Shown: positions 1 through 5,852 of the stretch, one piece after another | How positions within the stretch are numbered: position 1 is the stretch's first letter | Layout: the number at the start of each line of letters is the position of its first letter | NCBI GenBank assembly: GCA_014534415.1 | Contig: JACVRM010000071.1 | Span: forward strand, 1-10,245 | DNA length: 10,245 bases | DNA from: Thermoleophilia bacterium | Lineage (GTDB): Bacteria; Actinomycetota; Thermoleophilia; Gaiellales; Gaiellaceae | Direction: 5' to 3' | Translations under genes and position numbers: made by a program | Notes under the pieces: model-generated | Told to the model about the DNA's origin: nothing | Seen by the model: only the letters and a program-made list of their open reading frames with translations | Databases searched by the model: none

Positions 1-573
1 ACGCAGGTCGTATTCGGCGTCGGCAATCCGGACGCCGAGCTGATGTTCGTGGGCGAGGCGCCCGGCTTCCACGAGGACAAGCAGGGCCTGCCGTTCGTCG
101 GTCAGGCCGGCAAGCTGCTCGACCGGCTGTTGGACGGCATCGGCTTGTCGCGGGCGGACGTGTACGTGGCGAACGTCTTGAAGTGCCGGCCGCCTGGCAA
201 CCGCGACCCGATGCCGGACGAGATCGAGGCGTGCGAGACCCACCTGTTCCGCCAAGTCGAGCTCGTTTCACCGCGCGTCGTAGCGACCCTCGGCAACTTC
301 GCGACGAAGCTGCTCTCCGGCAAGCAGCTCGGGATCACGCGTGTCCATGGTCAGGAGCAGCGCGTCCGGCTCGGCGGCCGTGCGGTGCTGCTGTACCCGC
401 TGTACCACCCGGCGGCGGCGCTCTATACGCCGGCGATGCTGCGCGTCCTGGAGGAGGACTTCGCGCGGCTGCCGGCGCTGCTCGGCACGCTCGTCGAGCA
501 GCCGCAACCGCAGGCCACGCCGCAGCCGACGCTGCTCGCGCCCGAGCCCGTCGTCCAGCTCGGGCTCTTCTAA
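1..573 (+). CDS. Family 4 (Fe-S) uracil-DNA glycosylase, 5' end missing
   Basis: This enzyme removes uracil from DNA, the first step of base-excision repair of deaminated cytosine. The reading frame is open from base 1, so the start lies outside the window; 190 codons are visible. Family 4 signatures are clear: GEAPG at 52-66 followed by a D-K-Q-G-L-P-F-V-G-Q-A-G stretch, a KCRPPGNRDP block with Cys codon 184-186, a second Cys at 232-234, and HPAAAL at 406-423. The 16-residue Cys spacing matches the last two ligands of the 4Fe-4S cluster in this family; the first two should lie upstream. The last 30 or so residues form a Q/P/A-rich, probably disordered tail ending in QLGLF, which is not part of the catalytic fold. 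The TAA stop is followed by a GC stem-loop, so the gene probably ends its own transcription unit. Family assignment is very secure; exact length is unknown. Confidence 0.95.
   Translation, partial: TQVVFGVGNPDAELMFVGEAPGFHEDKQGLPFVGQAGKLLDRLLDGIGLSRADVYVANVLKCRPPGNRDPMPDEIEACETHLFRQVELVSPRVVATLGNFATKLLSGKQLGITRVHGQEQRVRLGGRAVLLYPLYHPAAALYTPAMLRVLEEDFARLPALLGTLVEQPQPQATPQPTLLAPEPVVQLGLF
556..570 (+). other. C-terminal QLGLF peptide, putative DnaN (beta clamp) binding motif
   Basis: The last five residues of the uracil-DNA glycosylase are Q-L-G-L-F, immediately before TAA. Bacterial sliding-clamp binding peptides have the consensus QL(S/D)LF, commonly placed on a flexible terminus. Here the motif follows a Q/P-rich linker of about 25 residues (roughly 490-555), a typical presentation. 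Binding to the replication clamp is inferred from the motif, not shown. Confidence 0.6.
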
Positions 574-591
574 CGACGCACAACCACCGAG

Positions 592-613
592 GGCCGCCCG
601 ACGGGAGGCGGCC
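592..613 (+). terminator. GC-rich stem-loop after the glycosylase gene
   Basis: GGCCGCC (592-598) and GGCGGCC (607-613) form a perfect 7-bp stem with an 8-nt loop, 18 nt after the glycosylase stop. There is no T-run behind it, so it is at best a non-canonical terminator or an mRNA-end stabiliser. It abuts the first palindromic repeat unit and could belong to that element instead. Confidence 0.35.
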
Positions 614-614
614 G

Positions 615-652
615 GGGTCAGACCCTGTCGCAGGTGCGTGCCTATTCGCCCA
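615..652 (+). repeat. Possible degenerate repeat unit A (GGGTCAGACCC palindrome plus TGC..ATTCG module)
   Basis: GGGTC-A-GACCC (615-625) is an odd-centred palindrome of the same design as the CGGGGAC-A-GTCCCCG core of unit B. About 10 nt later, TGCGTGCCTATTCGCCC resembles the hairpin module of unit B (12 of 20 positions when aligned on ATTCG), but its left arm no longer pairs. It may be a decayed or divergent relative of units B and C. Confidence 0.35.
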
Positions 653-667
653 CACCCGTCCTGCCGG

Positions 668-734
668 GCCGGTTGCCGGGGACAGTCCCCGACCGGCGCT
701 TCGAAGCGTCACGAATGTATGCAGATTCGTCCCC
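668..734 (+). repeat. REP-like repeat unit B: palindrome core plus hairpin module
   Basis: Three dyads follow each other upstream of tsaE. The core CGGGGAC-A-GTCCCCG (677-691) is flanked by GCCGGT (668-673) and ACCGGC (692-697), which also pair, leaving a 3-nt bulge. Next comes the perfect 12-bp palindrome CGCTTCGAAGCG (697-708). Last is a hairpin, ACGAAT (711-716), loop GTATGCAG, ATTCGT (725-730), followed by CCCC. The core and the hairpin recur at 9559-9629. The design resembles REP/RAYT-type extragenic palindromes, but no transposase is present in the window. It probably sits inside or next to the tsaE promoter. Confidence 0.6.
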
Positions 735-744
735 AGCCAGCGGC

Positions 745-750
745 TAGCCT
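745..750 (+). promoter_or_regulatory. Possible -10 box of the tsa operon (leaderless start)
   Basis: TAGCCT ends 6 nt before the GTG of tsaE, and no Shine-Dalgarno sequence is visible, so transcription could begin at or near the GTG. I see no convincing -35 box. The spacing is repeated at the GCS2 gene (TACGCT, 7 nt before its GTG). Confidence 0.3.
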
Positions 751-756
751 CGACGC

Positions 757-1230
757 GTGGAGATCGAGTCCGGCTCGCCGGAGGAGACCGAGGCGGTTGC
801 CGCCCGTCTCGCGCCGCGACTGGCGCCCGGCGACGTCTTGACGGTCAGCGGCGAGCTCGGCGCCGGCAAGACGACGTTCGTCCGGGGCGCGTGCCGCGCA
901 CTCGGCGTCCGGGAGCCCGTCACCAGCCCGACGTTCACCGTGGGCCACCGCTACGACGGCCACGTCCCCGTCTCGCACATCGATCTCTACCGCTTCGCCG
1001 GAGTTTCGGCCGCCGAGTGGGGTGATCTCGAGCCGTACTTCGAGGACACCGTCTGCTTCGTCGAGTGGCCGGAGGCCGCCGCCGGCGCTCTGCCCCCCGT
1101 GCGGATCGCCGTCACGCTTCGGCACGTCGATGCCGACCGTAGACTGATCGTGCTCGACGCGCCGGCGGGCATGCTGGAAGGGGTGAGATCGTGGACGTCC
1201 TCGCGTTCGACACCGCAACGAGCGTCGTGA
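757..1230 (+). CDS. tsaE: tRNA threonylcarbamoyladenosine biosynthesis ATPase TsaE
   Basis: TsaE is the ATPase that drives turnover of the bacterial TsaB-TsaD complex, which transfers threonylcarbamoyl to A37 of ANN-decoding tRNAs (t6A). The 157-residue product has the family landmarks: a P-loop GELGAGKTT at residues 32-40, a switch-like SPTFT at 57-61, HIDLYRF at 74-80 and FVEWPE near 101-106. Length is normal. The GTG start at 757 gives the expected short N-terminus before the P-loop; no Shine-Dalgarno is seen, and a TAGCCT box lies just upstream, so translation may be leaderless. Its 3' end overlaps tsaB by 40 nt, and it opens a cluster of overlapping genes (tsaE-tsaB-rimI-tsaD), the common actinobacterial arrangement. 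Identification is secure from sequence and context together. Confidence 0.95.
   Translation: MEIESGSPEETEAVAARLAPRLAPGDVLTVSGELGAGKTTFVRGACRALGVREPVTSPTFTVGHRYDGHVPVSHIDLYRFAGVSAAEWGDLEPYFEDTVCFVEWPEAAAGALPPVRIAVTLRHVDADRRLIVLDAPAGMLEGVRSWTSSRSTPQRAS
1178..1185 (+). promoter_or_regulatory. Ribosome binding site of tsaB inside tsaE
   Basis: AAGGGGTG lies 5 nt before the GTG at 1191 and supports that start, although it places the start 40 nt inside the end of tsaE. The downstream residues (DVLAFDTAT) match the conserved N-terminus of TsaB. Confidence 0.55.
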
Positions 1231-1787
1231 CGGCCGCGCTCGTGCGCGACGGGCAGGTGCTCGGCGAGCGCGTGTCCCGGCCGGTATCGGTACTCGAGGA
1301 CGCGCACGCGCTCCTCGCGGGCGCTGGCCTCGTTCCGGCCGAGCTCGACGCGGTCGCGGTCGGCATCGGCCCCGGAAGCTTCACCGGCATCCGCCTCGGA
1401 ATCGCGACCGCCCGGGCACTCGCGCTCGCGCTCGACGTACCGGTGGCGGGCGTCTCGACGCTACGAGCGCTGGCAGCCGGCGCGCCCGGCTCGCTGCCCG
1501 TCATCGACGCCAAGCGGCGCGAGGTGTTCGTCGAGCTGGACGGTGAGCCGCACGTGCTCGCTCCGGCAGGCGTCCCGGTCGAGCCGGGCACCGTCTGCGT
1601 CGGCGACGGAGCCGTCCGCTACCGCGCCGTCCTCGAGGCCTCCGGCGCCGAGATTCCGCCGGACGCGAGTGAGCTGCACGTTCCCCGCGCGTGCTTCCAT
1701 GCGCTGCTCGCGCGCGACTACGGTGCTGCGGAGCGCGTCGAGCCGCTCTACGTCCGTATTCCGGACGCGGACAGGGCATCGGCATGA
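1191..1787 (+). CDS. tsaB: tRNA threonylcarbamoyladenosine biosynthesis protein TsaB
   Basis: TsaB is the inactive ASKHA-fold paralogue of TsaD; it dimerises with TsaD and scaffolds the t6A-forming complex in the cytoplasm. The N-terminus reads VLAFDTAT (residues 3-10, phosphate-loop-like), and the family hallmark GPGSFTGIRLG is at 60-70, followed by an Ala/Leu-rich helix. VIDAKRREVF (103-112) is also typical. At 198 residues it is at the short end of the family; the segment between the first strands and GPGSFTG appears trimmed, and the C-terminal part is compact. Its TGA overlaps the rimI ATG (ATGA, 1784-1787), indicating translational coupling. Confidence 0.94.
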   Translation: MDVLAFDTATSVVTAALVRDGQVLGERVSRPVSVLEDAHALLAGAGLVPAELDAVAVGIGPGSFTGIRLGIATARALALALDVPVAGVSTLRALAAGAPGSLPVIDAKRREVFVELDGEPHVLAPAGVPVEPGTVCVGDGAVRYRAVLEASGAEIPPDASELHVPRACFHALLARDYGAAERVEPLYVRIPDADRASA

Positions 1788-2242
1788 TCATTCGCCGTCT
1801 GCAAACGAGCGACCTCGGCGCCATCGAGCGCATCGAGCGGCGCTCGTACCCGACTCCGTGGTCGCGCTCGATGTTCGCGGCGGAGCTCGCGAAGCCGTCG
1901 TCGATCTGCCTCGGCGCGTTCGATGCTAAGGCCGGCCTGGTCGCCTACCTGATCATCTCCCGCTACGTCGACGCCTGGCACGTGATGAATGTCGCCGTCG
2001 AGCCCGAGCATCGTGGCCGGGGCATCGCGACGCTGCTCTTCGACCGCCTGTTCGAGCTGACCGCGGCAGACCGTCGGCGCGGTTACACGCTCGAGGTGCG
2101 CGTCTCGAACACCGCCGCGATCCGGCTCTACGAACGGCTCGGGTTCACCTCCCGCGGGATCCGTCGCGGCTACTACACGGACAACCGCGAGGACGCGCTA
2201 GTCATGTGGAGGGACCCGCTCGCCCGCGCGGTCGGCGCGTGA
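1784..2242 (+). CDS. rimI: Ribosomal protein/N-alpha-acetyltransferase RimI (GNAT)
   Basis: This GNAT-fold protein uses acetyl-CoA to acetylate protein N-termini, classically ribosomal protein S18 (RimI). The 152-residue product has the acetyl-CoA pyrophosphate loop RGRGIA at 77-82, preceded by VAVEPEH, and the motif B region EVRVSNTAAIRLYERLGF at 104-121. Glu104 and Tyr116 sit where the catalytic pair of Salmonella RimI is placed (Glu103/Tyr115 there). The frame is open further upstream to 1691, but that start would lie deep inside tsaB; ATG 1784 begins exactly at the fold (IIRRLQTSD) and overlaps tsaB by 4 nt. Its TGA overlaps the tsaD GTG. Substrate specificity may be broader than S18. Confidence 0.92.
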   Translation: MIIRRLQTSDLGAIERIERRSYPTPWSRSMFAAELAKPSSICLGAFDAKAGLVAYLIISRYVDAWHVMNVAVEPEHRGRGIATLLFDRLFELTAADRRRGYTLEVRVSNTAAIRLYERLGFTSRGIRRGYYTDNREDALVMWRDPLARAVGA

Positions 2243-3204
2243 TCCTGGGCGTCGAGACGTCCTGCGACGAGACCGCTGCGGCGCTCGTCACGCGCGGCGG
2301 AGAGGTCCTTGCGAACGTCGTGTCGTCGCAGGCCGACCTGCACGCGCGCTACGGCGGTGTCGTCCCCGAGGTCGCGTCTCGACGCCACCTGGAGCTCGTC
2401 GTGCCGGTCGTGCGCGAGGCGCTTGCAGAGGCGAACGCCACGCTCGACGACATCGAGACAGTCGCGGTGACGAACGGGCCGGGCCTGATCGGCGCGCTGC
2501 TCGTCGGCCTCTCGGCGGCGAAGGCACTCGCGTGGGCGCGTCGTCTGGCGCTCGTTCCCGTCGATCACCTGCACGGGCACGTCGCCTCGCTCTACCTGGA
2601 ACCCGAGCCGGTCGAGCCGCCGTTCGCCTGCCTGCTCGCGAGCGGCGGCCACACCCTGCTCCTCGACGTGCGGGACCACGGCGGCTACCGCGTCCTCGGC
2701 ACGACACTGGACGACGCGGCCGGCGAGGCCTTCGACAAGGGCGCGCGCTTACTCGGGCTCGGCTACCCGGGCGGGGCCGCGATCGACCGGCTCGCGCGCG
2801 AGGGCGACGCTGAGGCATACACGTTCCCGGTCGCGCGCGTCCCCGGCCTCGACTTCTCGTTCTCGGGGCTCAAGACCGCGCTCCTCTACGCAGTTCGGGA
2901 CCTTCCGCACGGCGAGCTGGAGCGCCGGCGGCCGGATCTCGCCGCCAGCTACCAGCGTGCGATCATCCGCGCGCTCGTCGAGCGTGTCGAGGCCGCTGCC
3001 TCGCGGCTCGGCGCCGAGCAGGTGGCCGTCGTCGGCGGAGTTGCGGCGAACTCCGAGCTCCGCGCGAGCCTGCCTGCCGCGGCGCTCGCTCCGTTGCCGC
3101 TCTGCACCGACAACGCCGCGATGATCGCCTCGGCCGCGCGCTTCGTCGAGGCGATCCCATGGCCCGGCTACCTTGCGGTGGATGCGCGCGCGTCTGCGGC
3201 CTAG
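2239..3204 (+). CDS. tsaD: tRNA N6-adenosine threonylcarbamoyltransferase TsaD
   Basis: TsaD (Kae1/Gcp family) catalyses transfer of the threonylcarbamoyl group from TC-AMP to A37 of tRNA. The 321-residue protein is close to full family length and keeps all landmarks: ILGVETSCDETAAALV at 2-17, NGPGLIGALLVG at 79-90, the metal ligands His110 and His114 in DHLHGH, ASGGHTLLL at 134-142, DDAAGEAFDKGARLLGLGYPGG at 158-179, FSFSGLKTALLY at 206-217, VVGGVAAN at 264-271 and the third metal ligand Asp291 in CTDNAAM. The GTG at 2239 overlaps the rimI stop (GTGA), and the conserved N-terminus begins there; an ATG at 2206 in the same frame would add 11 residues lying within rimI. The next gene starts inside its 3' end. 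Confidence 0.96.
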   Translation: MILGVETSCDETAAALVTRGGEVLANVVSSQADLHARYGGVVPEVASRRHLELVVPVVREALAEANATLDDIETVAVTNGPGLIGALLVGLSAAKALAWARRLALVPVDHLHGHVASLYLEPEPVEPPFACLLASGGHTLLLDVRDHGGYRVLGTTLDDAAGEAFDKGARLLGLGYPGGAAIDRLAREGDAEAYTFPVARVPGLDFSFSGLKTALLYAVRDLPHGELERRRPDLAASYQRAIIRALVERVEAAASRLGAEQVAVVGGVAANSELRASLPAAALAPLPLCTDNAAMIASAARFVEAIPWPGYLAVDARASAA

Positions 3205-5773
3205 CGGCCAGCCGCACCTCGCCCTGCTGGTCGTCGTGGCCGTGGCGGCCACGCTGCTCGCGGCGGGCCTCGCCGCAACACGGGGCGAGGGCGGTGAGGA
3301 GCTGCGCCGCGAGGCTGAGCTGCCGCCGTCGGCGTGGTACGGGTTCGTCGGGGCGCCGCCCGTGCCTGTCCCGGTCGGCCAGCGCGTGATCGTCGTGCTC
3401 GACGTCCCGTCGCTGGCGCAGCGTGTCGCGGCCGCGGGGGGACGGGCGCCCGAGATGCAGCACCGTCGCTGGACTGCTGCGGTGTTCGCGGCGCAACGCC
3501 AGCTTGTCGCCGACCTTGCCGAAAAGGGCATTCGCGTCCGGCCGGACTACCAGTACGCGCGCGTCATCTCCGGTTTCTCGGCCGCGCTCGATGCCCGTGC
3601 CGTCGCTGTGCTGGAACGGACACGCGGCGTCGCCGGCGTCTACCCGGTTCGCGTCGCCTATCCGGCGCAGGCGACCGGCCGGTTCGGGCGAACGCAGAGC
3701 AGCGCCCCGGTCCGGCTTCCGGGGGCGACGGGGCGCGGCGTGACGATCGCGCTGCTCGACACCGGCGTCGAGCGGACGCACCGTTTCGTGAACGGCCGCG
3801 TCCGTCCCGGAATCGACGTGCTCGCGGCCGACGGCTCGCCCGCCGACGCCGAGTCGAGGCCGGGTGACCCGCGCGACGTCGAGCGCCACGGCACGCAGCT
3901 CGCCGGCATCCTGGTGGGCGGTGCGCCGGACTCGCCGGTGGCCGCGCACGGCCTGGCGCCCGGAGCGCGCGTGCTGCCGATCCGCGTCGCCGGCTGGCAG
4001 CCTGACGCGCGCGGCGGCTGGACGGTCTACGGCCGGACCGACCAGCTGATCGCCGGGCTCGAGCGCGCCGTCGATCCGAACGCGGACCTCGATGCACACG
4101 ACGCGGCCCGCATAGCGGTGGTCGGTGTTGTACAGCCGTACGCCGCGTTTTCCGACAGTCCGGACGCTGCAGCCGTCGAGGGCGCGCTGGCGCTCGACAC
4201 GCTGGTCGTCACGCCGGCCGGGAACGACGGTCCCGCTGGGCCGCGCTACGGGAGCATCGCGGGGCCAGGTGCGTCGGCGGCGGCGCTCACGGTCGGCGCT
4301 GCGGAGCAGCGAGGGAGCGGGCGGATGGCCGCTGTGGCCCTACGCGTCGGCCTCGACACGGTGTTCGACGGCGTCGTGCCGCTGGCCGGCGACTTCGCAG
4401 CCGACGAGCCGCTGTCGCTCGCGCTCGCTGCGCCGCTCGAGCAGCCGGCCGCCGCCGGGTCGCCGCAGAGCGAGGCGACGCTCGTCAGCTTCTTCGACGA
4501 CCGCGGCTTCAGCGTCGTGGCCGGCCGCGCAGCGCTCGTGCCGGCCGGCGCCGCGCCGGAGCGTGCGGCCGCAGCCGCTGTGGACGCGGGCGCCCGGGCG
4601 GTCGTCCTCTACGGCGGCCGCGTCCCATCGGGCGCGCTCGATCTCGGGCGGACCGCAGCCGTCCCGGTGGTGGGCGTGCCGGAGCTGGCGGGCCGGTCGC
4701 TGCTCGAGGCGGTGCGTCGTGGGAGCGGGCCGCGTGTCACGCTCGCACCTGCCGGAGCGGCTGCCATCGAAGGCGGCGTTGCGCCGTTCTCGTCGCGCGG
4801 CCTCGCGTTCGACGGACGACTCAAGCCCGACGTCGTCGCGCCGGGCGTCGCGCTGCTCACGTCCGAGCCGGGCGAGAACGAGGACGCCTCACCTCGCTAC
4901 ACGACGTTGAGCGGCGCGAGTGCGGCGGCGGGAGTCGCGGGCGCCGCCGCGGCACTCCTGGCGGAGGCGCGCCCCGACCTCGACGCCGCCGAGCTCAAGG
5001 GCGCGCTGGTCGGCGCGGCGCGGCCGCTGGCGGGTGAGGCACGGACGGCGCAGGGAGCCGGGCTGCTCGACGTCGGGGCGGCCGCGGCGTCGGAGCTGGC
5101 CGCCGAGCCGTCCACGCTCGCGTTTCACCGCTCTCGGACGTCGATGTGGCGCGAGGGCCAGAGCTTCGTCGTGCGCAACGTCTCGACGCGGCCGCTGCGC
5201 GTCTCGCTGCACGCGTCGGTGGACGGCGAGCCCGAGGGCGTGTCGCTGCGCGTCTATCCCGCCCGCTTCCGCCTGAAGCCGCGCCGCGCCGCGCGCGTCT
5301 ACATCGACGCACGGGCGCACCGCGGCGCGTCCGAGGAGGTGCTCTCCGGCGCCGTGGAGATTCGCGCAGCCGGGGTTGTGGCGCTGCGCGTTCCGTGGGC
5401 GGCGTCGCCCGCCGCGCGGGAGCAGGGCCTCGTCACTGCCGTCGGGCTGACGAAGGAGCGCTTCGAGCCGTCCGACCGTGCCCCGTCGGTGCTCGCATTC
5501 ACGGCGGGACGCCTCGTACGGAGCGAGGGTCACTACGAGGTGCAGGCCGTCGGTCGCCTCGATCTCGAGGTGCGGCGCGTAGGCGCCAAGGAGTCGCTTG
5601 GGCTCCTCGCGCGGCTTCGCCATCTCCTGCCGGGCCGCTACGCATTCGGGCTGACCGGGCGCGGTCCGGGCGGCAAGGTGCTGCGCCCCGGCCGCTATGA
5701 GCTGCGCCTGATCGCGTACCCGACGGGCGCCGACCCGCCGACCCGCCGGACGCTTCGGTTCACCGTCACGTGA
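3182..5773 (+). CDS. Secreted or membrane-tethered S8 subtilisin-like serine protease with PA insert
   Basis: This 863-residue protein is a multidomain subtilase. Residues 12-33 are hydrophobic after an Arg-rich start, so it is exported or anchored. An inhibitor-I9-like propeptide follows at about 70-160 (ending ARVISGFSAALD...GVAGVYP). The catalytic set is Asp193 (ALLDTGVE), His236 (RHGTQLAG), oxyanion Asn348 (PAGNDG) and Ser580. A PA-like domain is inserted before the Ser, at about 440-525. The Ser context is LSGASAAAGVAG rather than the usual GTSMAAP, but the Ser is present. Residues 640-740 look like an Fn3/Ig-type beta domain, and the last 100 or so residues like a FlgD-Ig-type module (VLRPGRYELRL). 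No cell-wall anchor is seen. The start overlaps tsaD by 23 nt; a TTG at 3173 is an alternative. Substrate is unknown. Confidence 0.88.
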   Translation: MRARLRPSGQPHLALLVVVAVAATLLAAGLAATRGEGGEELRREAELPPSAWYGFVGAPPVPVPVGQRVIVVLDVPSLAQRVAAAGGRAPEMQHRRWTAAVFAAQRQLVADLAEKGIRVRPDYQYARVISGFSAALDARAVAVLERTRGVAGVYPVRVAYPAQATGRFGRTQSSAPVRLPGATGRGVTIALLDTGVERTHRFVNGRVRPGIDVLAADGSPADAESRPGDPRDVERHGTQLAGILVGGAPDSPVAAHGLAPGARVLPIRVAGWQPDARGGWTVYGRTDQLIAGLERAVDPNADLDAHDAARIAVVGVVQPYAAFSDSPDAAAVEGALALDTLVVTPAGNDGPAGPRYGSIAGPGASAAALTVGAAEQRGSGRMAAVALRVGLDTVFDGVVPLAGDFAADEPLSLALAAPLEQPAAAGSPQSEATLVSFFDDRGFSVVAGRAALVPAGAAPERAAAAAVDAGARAVVLYGGRVPSGALDLGRTAAVPVVGVPELAGRSLLEAVRRGSGPRVTLAPAGAAAIEGGVAPFSSRGLAFDGRLKPDVVAPGVALLTSEPGENEDASPRYTTLSGASAAAGVAGAAAALLAEARPDLDAAELKGALVGAARPLAGEARTAQGAGLLDVGAAAASELAAEPSTLAFHRSRTSMWREGQSFVVRNVSTRPLRVSLHASVDGEPEGVSLRVYPARFRLKPRRAARVYIDARAHRGASEEVLSGAVEIRAAGVVALRVPWAASPAAREQGLVTAVGLTKERFEPSDRAPSVLAFTAGRLVRSEGHYEVQAVGRLDLEVRRVGAKESLGLLARLRHLLPGRYAFGLTGRGPGGKVLRPGRYELRLIAYPTGADPPTRRTLRFTVT

Positions 5774-5776
5774 CGG
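5763..5776. repeat. Perfect 14-bp palindrome over the protease stop codon
   Basis: CCGTCACGTGACGG is a perfect palindrome that includes the TGA (5771-5773) of the protease gene. In RNA it would give a 5-bp stem with an ACGT tetraloop. There is no T-run, so a terminator role is doubtful; it could be a protein binding site with a CACGTG centre. Confidence 0.4.
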
Positions 5777-5785
5777 CCACTCGCG

Positions 5786-5815
5786 CGGACTTTCCCTGGA
5801 AAGAGGGGATAAGAT
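5786..5815 (+). promoter_or_regulatory. Candidate gdh promoter with an embedded inverted repeat
   Basis: TAAGAT (5810-5815) is a good -10 box. CGGACT (5786-5791), 18 nt upstream, is a partial -35 match. Between them lies the inverted repeat CTTTCC-CT-GGAAAG (5790-5803), with perfect 6-bp arms, in the position expected of a repressor operator. Predicted transcription start is near 5822, giving a leader of about 30 nt containing the Shine-Dalgarno. Confidence 0.5.
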
Positions 5816-5838
5816 CGCACCGCCCGCGATCCCGATCC

Positions 5839-5844
5839 AAGGAG
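5839..5844 (+). promoter_or_regulatory. Ribosome binding site of the glutamate dehydrogenase gene
   Basis: AAGGAG lies 8 nt before GTG 5853 but only 2 nt before an in-frame TTG at 5847. The spacing decides for GTG 5853 as the start. Confidence 0.75.
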
Positions 5845-5852
5845 CGTTGTCC

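Noticed and set aside
183..1025. 280-codon open frame on the + strand across the glycosylase-tsaE gap
   Set aside because: Arg/Ala/Pro-rich translation out of frame with both well-supported genes and crossing the repeat region; no family resemblance.
1691..1783. Upstream extension of rimI
   Set aside because: It would overlap tsaB by almost 100 nt, and the extra residues are Arg/Ala-rich with no GNAT similarity; ATG 1784 starts exactly at the fold.
2206..2238. Upstream ATG for tsaD
   Set aside because: The extra 11 residues fall inside rimI, and the conserved TsaD N-terminus begins at GTG 2239.
2963..4099. 378-codon open frame on the - strand
   Set aside because: Antisense to tsaD and the protease gene; no recognisable domain and a codon pattern mirroring the real genes.
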